From contig CAJHNH020004557.1 in NCBI GenBank assembly GCA_905116865.2, forward strand, positions 680,036 through 744,035: a DNA stretch of 64,000 bases. Direction: 5' to 3'. Source of the DNA: Candidula unifasciata (Eukaryota > Mollusca > Gastropoda > Stylommatophora > Geomitridae). Under the pieces are notes generated by a model. It was given only the letters and a program-made list of their open reading frames with translations, did no database searches and was not told the DNA's origin. The position numbers were made by a program, and so were the translations under genes. This document shows, piece after piece, positions 1 to 10,500 of this stretch (position 1 is its first letter; the number at the start of each line of letters is the position of its first letter).

Positions 1-430
1 TCTTATCTCAGCTGGGACAGCAGGGTGTTTTCAAATTGGGGCAAGCTGGTATGCGACATTGTTGGCTGTTGGATTCTTGCTTCGATCTCTCTGTCTATTT
101 TACCATTGAATGTAAAGATACTTCCCAAGTATTTAAATTCTTGCACTTGTTTTAGGCTGTGATCTAGAATCTTTATGTCGATGGTCTGTTGCTCTCTACT
201 TATGCTCATGACTTCTGTCTTTTCAGTATTGATCTTCATATGATGCTTGAGGCAACTGTCGTGTAGTAGGTTTATGTGGTCTTGCAGCTGTTTACTATCA
301 CTGTGAAAAATGCATTATCGTCGGCAAAGAGCAGCTCATTGAAGTCCTCCTGTTTATCGATATCTGTTGATGTTATGTCTATTTTATTAATATTGTCCAT
401 AAATATTATGAAAAGTAAAGGTACTGTGAT
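1..430 (-). mobile_element. LINE reverse-transcriptase fragment (thumb/after FADD)
   Basis: On the minus strand the frame near 325-430 reads through an LLFADDN reverse-transcriptase active-site motif. After a break, 239-3 encodes MKINTEKTEVMSISREQQ and FKYLGSIFTFNGKIDREI. These are the same motifs as the better preserved LINE at 41.4-42.9 kb. It is truncated at the window edge and degenerate. Confidence 0.8.
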
Positions 431-639
431 TTTATCTTTCCATTTTGTCCTTGGTCTTCCGGGGCTCTACGTCCTTCTCCTCTCGGCATGTATAACCACC
501 TACTGCACCCATTGAAGTATACATGAGAATCGCAAGTCTGATTGAAGAAGAGATGGGGGGGGGAGAGAGAGAGAGAGAAAAGGACCATTGTCCTGACTGT
601 TGCCTACCAGATATATGGTGCTAGACAAATCGTCACTCG

Positions 640-815
640 GTGGATGAAGTGATTAACGTCAAGCCGGCCATCTTTACTTTCCATTTGTTATTTTAGGCCG
701 GTGTAACGACCTAGGAGTCAGTTCCATTTCTTGAAACAATCAAACTTGATGCTGATTCGAACCAAATGCCTTAGGACCGGCAGGTGCATCTTCTAGCCAC
801 TACACCACGGATGCT
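640..815 (-). repeat. SINE-like copy, family C
   Basis: Degenerate copy. The right end matches the tRNA-like head of other family C copies (TAGCCACTACACCACGG in reverse sense), and the body matches the GCCGGCCATCTTTACTTTCC segment. Confidence 0.45.
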
Positions 816-874
816 CCCCTAGAACAGTGAAGTGTATGCATTATATCCGGCAAAGGTCTTGTGTTTGAATATGC

Positions 875-1055
875 ATCTAATAGTGTGGGTTCCGAGGCCC
901 TGTTTGGGGGAAAACAAGAACAGACCCACTCCCTCCCCAAACCCATATCGTAGCAGTCGACAAATGGGAGCTTCTTTCTAAGTTAGAATGCATCTGCCTG
1001 AGAGGCAAGGAACCAACAGTCTGCATACAAATAAGTCAGATACATTTAAGGGATG
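875..1055 (+). repeat. Dispersed repeat, family F
   Basis: Contains GTGGGTTCCGAGGCCCTG, then AGACCCACT, TCGTAGCAGTCGACAA, GAGAGGCAAGGAACCAACAG and TGCATACAAATAAGTCAGA. The same order recurs at 36.9, 38.0, 47.2 and 57.1 kb and, in reverse, at 1.9, 13.7, 23.0 and 51.0 kb. It is an abundant family of about 270 bp with no coding capacity. Confidence 0.7.
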
Positions 1056-1154
1056 GGCGTTTTGTTAAATCAGCCGTGATTGACTACCTCACCCCCGTAG
1101 TACCGAGCCGTCTACATGTATATATGCGCCAGGGTGTAAAAAGAGGTCTTTAGT

Positions 1155-1750
1155 TATCGTACACCAGGGAGCTACAAAACATGGATGGACAAAGGAGACA
1201 TTCCGAAGGCAACATATGATCGAATGCTAATAGAACACGCGAGGTTAGATGAAACAACATGTGTAAGAATGTGTGAACGAAGAATTAGTAGTGGGTCCGG
1301 CAAGGACGGGCGTATCAGAGGAAGGGAACCATGTATGTGTAATCACTGTGCTAGGGAAATCGTTGGCGTCTACACCTTAAGACGTTTGCTGCGGGAGACG
1401 GAGTATTTTTAGGTATTTCTGGAGTGCTATGATGTCGATTCTTAAATCAGTATCGTACACCAGGGAGCTACAAAACATAGATGGACAAAGGAGACATTCC
1501 GAAGGCAACATATGAGCGAATGCTAATAGAACACGCGAGGTTAGATGAAACAACATGTGTAAGAATGTGTGAACGAAGAATTAGTAGTGGGTCCGGCAAG
1601 GACGGGCGTATCAGAGGAAGGGAACCATGTATGTGTAATCACTGTGCTAGGGAAATCGTTGGCGTCTACACCTTAAGACGTTGGCTGCGGGAGACGGAGT
1701 ATTTTTAGGTATTTCTAGAGTGCTATGATGTCGATTCTTAAATCAGTATA
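1155..1750 (+). repeat. 296-bp tandem duplication, each unit with a 75-codon ORF
   Basis: Two units with period 296 bases (ORFs start at 1185 and 1481) are nearly identical. The ORF products differ only by D/E and L/W replacements. Each begins MDKGDIPKATY and contains a CMCNHC cluster followed by VGVYTLRR. I do not recognise the product. The unit could be part of a retroelement, or a non-coding repeat with a chance ORF. Confidence 0.75.
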
Positions 1751-1889
1751 TAAATTGGCATAATTATCGGTAGCACACATTTAAAAAAAAGGAAAAGTTT
1801 TGTGCAGGATGGAAATTCAATCGTTATGTCAAATAATGAGGAACAGAATGAATCAATAAAAGTTTAATATTTCGTCTTATCCGTTTGTT

Positions 1890-2150
1890 CTAAGCGTTCA
1901 AAACTCCGACGGAAAGTCTTGGTTAGTTTTCTACTTCAGGACTCTAGTCTTGCTACAGAACTTGAGTGTCATGTGCACATCCGTTTTACAGATCTAGCTT
2001 ATATCTATACAGATTGTTGATTTCTGGCCTCTCAGGCAGATGCACTCTGATTTCGAAGGAAGCCCATAGCTAGACTCTTGCGACATTCTTGTTGGGGAAA
2101 CAGTGGCGCTATTCTTGTTTCACTCAAAATAGGCCCTCCAACCCTCAAGG
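1890..2150 (-). repeat. Dispersed repeat, family F
   Basis: Minus-oriented copy: TTTACAGATCTAGCTTAT, GATTGTTGATTTCTGGCCT, CTCAGGCAGATGCACTC and GAAGGAAGCCCATAGCTAG are reverse complements of the family F segments. Confidence 0.6.
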
Positions 2151-3400
2151 GGATATTATATAACCAATAAATGTTCAGCATATAATCTTACATACATATA
2201 TAAGTATATAAGTGTTCACTTTATAATCAGTGTTTGTAATGAGGGGAATATCCACATGGAATTTCTAGTGACGTGATAAGGTTAAATATAGATTAAAAGA
2301 TAAATGCGTGGGAGAACGATAAACCGCAGATACAAGAAGAGTGCTCAGGTGACTGCACGAAGGACTGAGAACGAAGCGGAAAGACTGGACGAGGTTCCAA
2401 ACCAGTCTTTGATTCGCAGTCAGGGTGAGAGGTTGTGTTTGTTGAGAGCATAAATGCTACATTGTATAACTGAGCCACGTTGGGGAGATGGAATTCTACC
2501 ATATGAACGCCTAACCAGAATCCAGTCAAGCTGACGACTAGCCTGATTGTGGAGCTGAACAGCCAGTAGCTGGAGATAATTGTTTGATAACTGTATTTGT
2601 AGCGCGAATGAGAGGTGAAGATTACAATTGTAGCGAACGAGAATGATTGTGAACAGCCGCAAGGAACTTTGTCATTGTTACCTGTTGAATATGTGGACAT
2701 GCTAGAGAGTAGCTGAAGGTGACTGGACCAGATTGTCTTCTGTGAGAAATAACTATACAAACTGCTATTGTGTCTTCTAGGTAACATCTGTGTGCGTCAT
2801 CATGTGTCAGCCATAGTATAGTACCCCAGGATACAGCCAGAGCACAAAGAGAGAGCGACGTCGCAGTGTTGAATACATATAACCATTCAGTGAAAGAAAT
2901 ATGCACCACAATCAAATCAAATAAATAGCGGAAACAAAACTAATACTGCAAGCACCTCAACATACTCCTTTGCTTCTTTTATTTGTATTTATTAACAAAT
3001 GCAATTTTTAAAAAAATTTACTGACTACACGCCCCTTTATAAGATTGTAGTATGTTAAGCATATGGTGTTTTTCTAACGCATTCCAGTGTTTGTAACTAA
3101 TATTTGATTGTTGATTATTTTTATATTATGCAACCCATTAGACCTATAACCTTTGGATTAGGTTTATTAATATACTTTCAACGCACTCAGTATTGTAAGT
3201 ATAATTAGAGCTCATCCAGCGTTTGTAATTAGACTTAGATGTTGCAAATATTTTTTTAATTAATACTTATTATGAAATGATGTACGCATGAATAACTGTA
3301 AGCAACGACTGGATTTAAAGGGCAGAATGTTAGACGGGCATGCGGAAAGCCCAATTCTTAACCCTTTCAAAATAAAGTGTGTTCGTCGTTCTCTGTCTAT
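2150..3400. other. No gene recognised
   Basis: AT-rich sequence with several overlapping minus-strand open frames up to 164 codons (2293-2787). They show no recognisable domain and no splice-supported continuation. Confidence 0.5.
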
Positions 3401-3408
3401 TTGTCTGT

Positions 3409-3429
3409 GTGTCTGTCTCTCTCTCTCTC

Positions 3430-3503
<74 letters not shown>
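3409..3503 (+). repeat. (CT)n microsatellite
   Basis: About 95 bases of nearly pure CT. It produces the Ser-Leu and Arg-Glu open frames on both strands. Confidence 0.97.
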
Positions 3504-3506
<3 letters not shown>

Positions 3507-3799
3507 ATATGCAACGTTTCTTTATGTTCGTCTCCAACTTTTCTCACAGAGCAAAGAATCAACTTACATTGTTGCTGATTTCCTAATGAGAACAAAATGT
3601 GTCAAACTCATGGCGACATATGATAATGCCTCACATATGACTGGACAATATGCTGGATTGCAAGCGGTGATTCATCTATGTCCCCGTTGCCTAAACTTTG
3701 TGGGAGTAAACTGAGTGCGTGGGGTGACACCGTGAGCTGCAGATAAAGGACATTGACAGAATTCTGCGTGACACTGGAATGAACCTGTTTGTTATGATC

Positions 3800-4075
3800 A
3801 GAAGCTCGCTTTCAAATCCAACTGCGACTCGCTGCAGCCCACGGTCGGTGTTCGAAACCGGGCTGCTCCCGGGGTTCACCCAGCGTCTAGGAAATGGGTA
3901 CCAAAGTGATACTCTAGGGTAAATGGAGGAACGTCGCTGTAGCTACAGAGTTACGTGCGAACGGCGACACAGGCGGACAATTCTTATCAGCCGTCCGTAC
4001 TGGTGACAGAGCACTTATGGTTCATAACCGTGTGCAATGACGCTGGTTCACATCTCCCGACTTTACCTTTTTTAT
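3800..4075 (+). repeat. SINE-like copy, family A
   Basis: CTCGCTTTCAAATCCAACTG, then GGTGTTCGAAACCGGGC (B-box-like), CACCCAGCGTCTAGGAAATG, GGAACGTCGCTGTAGCTACA and ACGCTGGTTCACATCTCCCG, the same order as at 14.8, 45.2 and (reverse) 57.9 kb. The 5' head of this copy is degenerate. Confidence 0.75.
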
Positions 4076-4264
4076 GAAGTTGTAACTACGATTACCCGAT
4101 TCTTGAGTCTCTGAAAACCAACCTCCAGAAAACTAGGAACATATTTGGTGAATTTGATTTCAAAACCAGGAGTATATATGTCCAGATGCAGATTATATTG
4201 ATGGGGGAAAACAGGAATGACAGCGAAGTGTATCTTAGTAGATATTATGGACCAGCACTTGGGC

Positions 4265-4440
4265 AACATTTAGAGTTAAAAATCTACCCAGGGTATTTCA
4301 GGATCCTTACCGGTGCAATGAAGTTCGTGCGCTGCGGAGAGATTCTTCAGACTAAGGCTTGAGTTAGAAGTAGAACGAAGCAACTATGGGTTTTCACCCA
4401 TGATGTTTATCCGTCGAATAAACATAAACAATAAAGACAG
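4265..4440 (+). repeat. SINE-like copy, family E, 3' part
   Basis: Starts at GAGTTAAAAATCTACCCA and ends at the TATGGGTTTTCACCCATG hairpin-like end. It matches the 3' halves of the copies at 29.4 and 36.5 kb; the tRNA-like head is missing. Confidence 0.65.
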
Positions 4441-5620
4441 ATAGCGGAGATGCCAGAAGAGGCACTTATCAGTAAAACCGACACGTTCAACTTGAAAATA
4501 CTCTAATCTTTGAACTGACAATAAGTGCAGAGGCATTTCTGCCTACCCTTGAACGTGAACTCGGACCACATGGAGTTTATCATCCGGTCACCGAGCAGCT
4601 TGGTTAACCAACTTAGCTAGCGCCCTGGGCGTCTCCAGCATTAGATGGTTGATCTTGCACTATTAGTTCCGTCAATTCTGAATTAATTTCCTTATAATGT
4701 TCTTCTTTAACAAGGCTGTGACATTTCACGGCCAGTGGCATACCTGACGGCGGTCTCTCTTCAGTAACCCATACTGGATCCAGCGTACAATGCCAACACT
4801 TAAAATACTGATGCAAAATTTCCAAATAGTACCCAAAATACCGGGCGCGGTACCAAAAGTAGTTTTGCTCGACAAGGTTCAAATGGTACCAACTTTGTAT
4901 GAAAGTACCAACTTCGACAGCCCTTTCTCATACTAAAACAGCGATAAATGATAATATGGAGCATTTTTAAATAACAGTTGAGCGTTATTAAAAATTAGAC
5001 GTTTTTAGAGCGGTTGAGGGGCGGCTGACAAAGCGGGTACAACGTCGTGCTCTAATGCCGGAGACCCGGGTTCGATCTGAGATAAGGTGATAAGAGTTTT
5101 TCTGTCGAGGGCAAAATAAAACATGCGAACGAGCACAGTCCTTGGCGACAGAATTCTCAGGCTATTTTCAATTCATGAGTACTCCCAAACCGGTTTGATT
5201 TTCAACCATAAGTTTGTAGTGAACTAAATGTTGATGTTATTTTGTTAATGCGTTTTTCTTATGGATTTGACAGTAACGATAGTAAGAAAATGAGTCTATA
5301 CTCGCTTGAGAGACCACTGTCTAATGAGCCCTATTTTTAACTTGAATAAACTTCGACAATTTTAAAAGCTGGTACAACGTAGCCTTTGGTTTATATAAAC
5401 GACACGAAAATGGTTGCTGCTGCACAACTCCTTTTAATCCTATTGAATATTTCGTCTGATAAATATTTTTTTTTATTTTAGACAGAGGTGAGATATGTAA
5501 ATACTTCAGTAACAGATGTAGGTAAGAAGAGTTCAGTGAGCATGATTTTAAATCACGCATTCTGACATCACGATGAGAACGGTGGAGTAGGAGAATAAGT
5601 ACTGTAGGTAAGAACATGCA
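4440..5620. other. No gene recognised
   Basis: No supported coding region. A tRNA-like SINE head (ACCCGGGTTCGATC, B-box-like) lies near 5020-5090, and GTACC-rich short repeats occur around 4840-4925. Confidence 0.45.
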
Positions 5621-5644
5621 TCTTGTTTTCCTCTGTTTAATATC

Positions 5645-5800
5645 ATTCTTCTTCTTCTTCTTTTTCTTCTTCTTCTTCTTCTTCTTCTTCTTCTTCTTCT
5701 TCTTCTTCTTCTTCTTCTTCTTCTTCTTCTTCTTCTTCTTCTTCTTCTTCTTCTTCGTCTTCTTCTTTTTCTTCTTCCTCCTCCTCTTCTTCTTTCTTGT
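5645..5800 (+). repeat. (CTT)n microsatellite
   Basis: About 150 bases of CTT/TTC repeats with a few interruptions, followed by a (TGTG/TATG)n-rich tract to about 6150. It generates poly-Phe, poly-Arg and poly-Glu open frames that are not genes. Confidence 0.95.
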
Positions 5801-6160
5801 GTGTCAGTGTGTGAGCACGAATGTAAATATGTGTGCTGTGTGTTTCCCTGTGTGTGTTTATATGTAAGTGTCTGTGTGTGTCTTTTTTTTTGTCTGAGTG
5901 TGTGTGTCTCTGTTGGAGTGTGTGCATGTGTGTGTCTCCATGCATGACTGTATTTATGACTGTATGTGTGTATGCCTGTATTACGTATGTATGTATGAAT
6001 GTATGCCTGTATGTTTGTATCTATGTATGTATGTTTGTGTACGTATGCCTGTCTGTATGTGTGTATGCATGTTTGTTTATATGTATCTGTGTATGTATGT
6101 AATGTATGCATGCATGTTTGTGTGTGTAAGTGAGTGGGTGAGCGTGTGTATGCGGGTGTA
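5800..6160 (+). repeat. Degenerate (TGTG/TATG)n tract
   Basis: TGTGTGT and TATGTATG-type repeats. The Cys/Val/Met-rich open frames here are artefacts. Confidence 0.85.
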
Positions 6161-6379
6161 TGTATGCACGCGCGGGTTTTTGCATGCACTTTACAACTCA
6201 TGCTTTTGTGTTCTTTTATAATATTCATAACATGCATAACATTATATGATCATAAGATGCTTTATTAGTAAAATACAACTGCTGTGCGAAAGATGGTTGA
6301 CTGGAAGGGCCGAATGTAAGACGGGCCTGCGTGCCCAATTTGTGACCCTTTGAAAATAAAGTTCGTTCGTTCGTTCGTT

Positions 6380-6730
6380 CGTTCTCTTCTCCTCTTCTTC
6401 TTCTTCATCCTCTTCTTTTTTTCTCCTCCTCTTCTTTCTCTTTTCCTCTTCTTCTTCTTCCTCCTCCTCCTCTTCTTTTTTTTCTCCTTCTTCGTCTTCT
6501 TCTTTTTCTTTTTCTTTTTCCTCCTCCTCTTCTTCTTTCTCTTCTCCTCTTCTTCTTCTCCTCCTCCTTTTCCTGGTGTGTGCTACCTAGATGCTGGTTT
6601 TTACAACCTTTGAAATTCCATCTATTTATCCATAGCTTGCGCGGTCGACCTAAGGGTCCGCTACCGTTGTGACTAAATGGCAGGGTTCTCTGTGATGCAC
6701 TGTCTGGGGTTGTATTGACATATTTGCGAA
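6380..6730 (-). mobile_element. LINE 3' tail with pyrimidine (GAA/GAG on minus) microsatellite
   Basis: On the plus strand a CTT/CCT tract (6380-6570) is followed by TGCTACCTAGATGCTGG, then GCGCGGTCGACC and TGATGCACTGTCTGGGGT. The latter part matches the minus-strand LINE tail at 32.15-32.39 kb and the plus-strand one at 54.7 kb. The GAA-type run therefore sits at the 3' end of the element. Confidence 0.6.
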
Positions 6731-6970
6731 AAAATATAATCAGCAGTCTCGTGACGTAGTTGAATACAGGTCCCGTCGCAACTTCTTTCCTGATATCGTC
6801 ATTTCTGATCCCGTCTCTGCTAGTTACATTTAGAATTCGTCATAGACATTTCATTTCTGTTGTTTCTCTCATTATTTTTCTATCATGATCGCTTTCACAA
6901 ATACAATACAAATGTAACAGTACAACAGTTTTGGTTTGTTTGCTCTTGTTCTCACAGGCCAGTGGAAACA

Positions 6971-7592
6971 ATGTCACTGAAAGTCGTCTACCTGACTTTA
7001 TGTGCTGTCTGTCTGATGGGAATAGGCATCGTTTATTTTGTAGACAACATGGTCACATCAAAGTTTGTCAACTCACGACTGACATATCTGAAAACCATCT
7101 GGCCAACCAACGAAAACAACCTTACAGAAGAAGAAACAGTCATCACATTGAATGACACAGAATCATCTTTTCACTTTAAGACTACCACTAAAGTGCCTCT
7201 AATTACCCAAGTTAACAATAGCTCCAGAAACGTCAACACGAGATTATTTGCCAAGGTAACGGCGATGAGCTTTAACTCCTCGCTGGTTGTACAGTGTAAG
7301 GAGTCGCCATACGTAGAATGCATTGCGTCAAACATCACACAGCCCTCGACTAACAAGCAGTTTAAGATCGTTTATTTAAGACGCCCGAGGTGGCTTCATG
7401 TAGATGCGACGTCGTGTAAGATCAACCAGTGTGTGGTATCAGATGGACCTGTTACAAATGACACTGACCTAGTCGTAGTTTATGGAGTCGGTCTCACAGA
7501 CAGCTTCCAGCCGCCACAGAGATGGGCAAACCAGACCTATATCATTTTAGTTTGGGAATCACCGATACACACATACTCGGATCTATTAAACA
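6971..7592 (+). CDS. fucosyltransferase copy 1, coding exon 1 (signal anchor, stem, start of catalytic domain)
   Basis: Starts at ATG and ends at AACA before GTAAGT (7593-7598), leaving phase 1. It encodes the signal anchor, the stem and the FucT N-terminal lobe, with YLRRPRWLHVD, paired cysteines (SCKINQC) and the LVWESPIHTYSD segment. The open frame runs on into intron 1 to 7738, but that tail has no family similarity and follows a strong donor. Confidence 0.92.
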
Positions 7593-10500
7593 GTAAGTGG
7601 CGTACTCGTAGATTTGAGTTGATTTCCATGTATATCTGTTTTAAGTTATCTTGTATTTATCTCAGAAGGGTCGCAAAGTCCTTAACAGTAAATTACTGTT
7701 ATTGCCAAACAGTGCTTACCACATTTCCCCAAATATAAGACGGCCACGTGTATAAGACGCACCCTGATTACCCTTGAGGTTCATTGCTGCAGAAATCACC
7801 CGCCTCCATTCATCTCTCTGGTTGGCTTTTTCATGTTTACAGTTATTGTTTTCATGTTTAGAATTAAAAAAAAATTAAGCGGGGGCGGGGGAGGGGGAGT
7901 TGGAGGGGTGCATTTTTCATTTCGATCATGAAACGGTATTTCCAAATGAAGCTTCCTGAGAAAAAATTTATAACAAACTATTTGGTAAAAAATCTACTAT
8001 ACACTGTATAAGAGGCACACATTTTTTAGACTATACTTCTTTTGAAAATAAGTTCGTTTTAAATTTGGGCCAGTACACTAATTTGATTCAAGAATATTTA
8101 TAATTTAACTGTGGATGAGATAAATATTAGAAATTCACGAGAACTTTTTTTTTCTTTGTATTTCTCTTAAGATGGAAACTCTCCTTGGAATTCGCGGATA
8201 AATCTCATCATGTCGTATCGTGTCGACGCAGACGTCTTTGCCCCGTATAGTCAACTTAAATTTAGTCCAAAACCATTGCCAGAGAGGCCAAACTATTGTA
8301 AGTACTCGTTGTGTCCGTGTCTCTTTAGTGTTATGCAAACACTGTAACACTCAAGAATCCTAACACTCGAAAGTGATAATCGTGTATTGTCTGTCTGATG
8401 TTCTTTTTCTTCTTCTTCTTTTTCTTCTTCTTCTTCTTCTTTTTCTTCTCCTCCTCATGCTCATATTCCTTCTTCTTCTTCTTCTTCTTCTTCTTTCTTC
8501 TTCTTCTTCTTCTTCTTTTTTTTCTTCTTCTCCTCCTCCTCCTCCTCCTGCTGCTGCTGCTTCTGCCTCTGCTGCTTCTTTTTCTTCCTTCTCATCCTCC
8601 TCTACTTTCTCCTTTTCCCTCTTCCTCCTTCTCCTCCTTTTTATTCTTCTCTTTCTCCTTCTTCTTCTTCTTCTTCTTCTTCCTCCTCCTCCTCCTCCTC
8701 CTCGAGTTTCGAGTTGCACCCAGAGTCTGCAGACACTCCCCGCTGCATCCGACACATGGGGGTTGTAGTTCAATTACTGTACAAGAATTAAACTACGATC
8801 AATCAATCAATCAACCAGTCAATCAATCAATCAGCCAGCCAAACAATGTCTCTATAATGAAAACTGGCAGCAAAGATCTCCAACATCCTTTGTCTGTTGC
8901 CCTGGATATGTACTCTCCCCCCGACTGCTGCTGGTCCATCTCCCAATGTTATCATTTGATACGTGGCACCCGCTGGCAGCTGTCACTTACAGCTCAATAT
9001 GGTTATGACTCTACACAAATGTGACTGTTCTGTTGGCACTCACTTCTCTCCTCGCCTAATATTCTTCAGGATGAAAAACCTGTATGATTGGGAAGTCTGC
9101 CTGCGACATCCTTGTAAACAAAAACCTGTCTGATTGGGAAGTCTGCCTGCGACATCCTTGTAAAAAAAAAAAGGTAGAAGACCATTTTCCAAGCCTTTAG
9201 GCGTACTGGGCATTTAGGGCTAAACCTACATTTTATAGACCTATCGGCATTTGGTGGGTGATGTAGACAACATCACGTCGGCTGCCTTTATTTTCCAAGA
9301 CTATTCCTGGTACCCACTCAAGGTTGGGTGCACCTGGGAACTTTTATCATTGTTTTTTTTTTTTAAAGTCCGGCTTCTTTAAGTCTCAAACCCACGACCT
9401 TCCGATCCGCAGGTGAAGCGTTTAGCCGCGACACCACGGCGGCTCTCACCATCCATGACATCCCTCTTATCAGCCGCTGACCCTTAACTGCATCCAGAGC
9501 TTCGTGCAAAGGATGATCTGTGTCTGCAGCTACTCTGAGATACGACTTCGCCTGCATCACCTTGTGGCTACCTGTAACAGTCGACAGGATGTATCGCAAA
9601 CACACCACTGGTGTGTCTCTGGTACAACCCATAATTACCCACATAATTGCGATCTGTATGCGCTCTAGTTTAACCATCTTGCTCTTGAGACAGTGAGCAG
9701 TCTTAGTCCATAATCAATCACTGAAAGGATCAAGTGCTGATGTAGTGTGAAAAGCATTATCTGCTATGTGTCTATTGCAGCCATAGTCTTAAGTGCATTG
9801 AGTCCTTGAAGGACAGGCTCCTGTCAAATGTCATTCCTAAATAATTCAGTTTGCTTTCCCTCTCGACGTTTCTACCATCTATCGTGAGACCTGTGACCTC
9901 ATCTCTAACAATCCTGTTGTCTAGAGAACACAACAAAACGGGCGCCTTTTCTGGGTTGACGACAGCCCTCATTTCACAACAGGACTAGGCACGACTTATG
10001 GAGACGACTATAAAAACTCGAAATGTAACGCTGAAGTCGAGAGAGAAAATCGACTTCTTGCGCCGCGTTATCCAACTTAGCTCCGCAGAACGACTAGTGC
10101 AAGAGGAGAGCGTCATTCAATTCACGATCTCCGTAGGTTCAGAGAAGAACTGGTACCATCGGAATTGGAACTCTTCGCTTGCTGCTGAAGATAGGGACCC
10201 AGCAGTTATAGGAGTGTCCTGAATGGTGTGATATCGATTCTTAATTCAACATTCACTCAACATTTATTTAACATTCATTCAACATTCATTTAAGGCCCAT
10301 TGAAGAGTCCCACCACCAACCTGGAAAATGTTTAAAAAAACTGCACTCGTGAAGTGAACGGTGGCTCCGCAAAACAAACCTGTGAACTTCAGTGCGTGAG
10401 GCAAGCCACTTAGAGATCACCTGTAAAAAAAAGTTAAGATCCCTTTTCACGCCTTAGGCGCATCGGGTATATAGGAAGAGCGTCCCATATTTTTACAGAC

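Noticed and set aside
2293..2787. 164-codon minus-strand gene
   Set aside because: No recognisable domain, two other minus frames overlap it, and no splice or homology support.
5548..6237. Arg-rich and Glu-rich proteins on the minus strand
   Set aside because: Translation of a (CTT)n microsatellite and a TG-rich tract.
7593..7738. Longer first exon of fucosyltransferase copy 1
   Set aside because: The frame stays open past the donor, but copy 2 ends its exon at the same point, the GTAAGT is strong, and joining at 7592 restores the family sequence in exon 2.
8360..9024. Gly/Arg- or Leu/Ser-rich proteins
   Set aside because: Pyrimidine tract inside fucosyltransferase intron 2.
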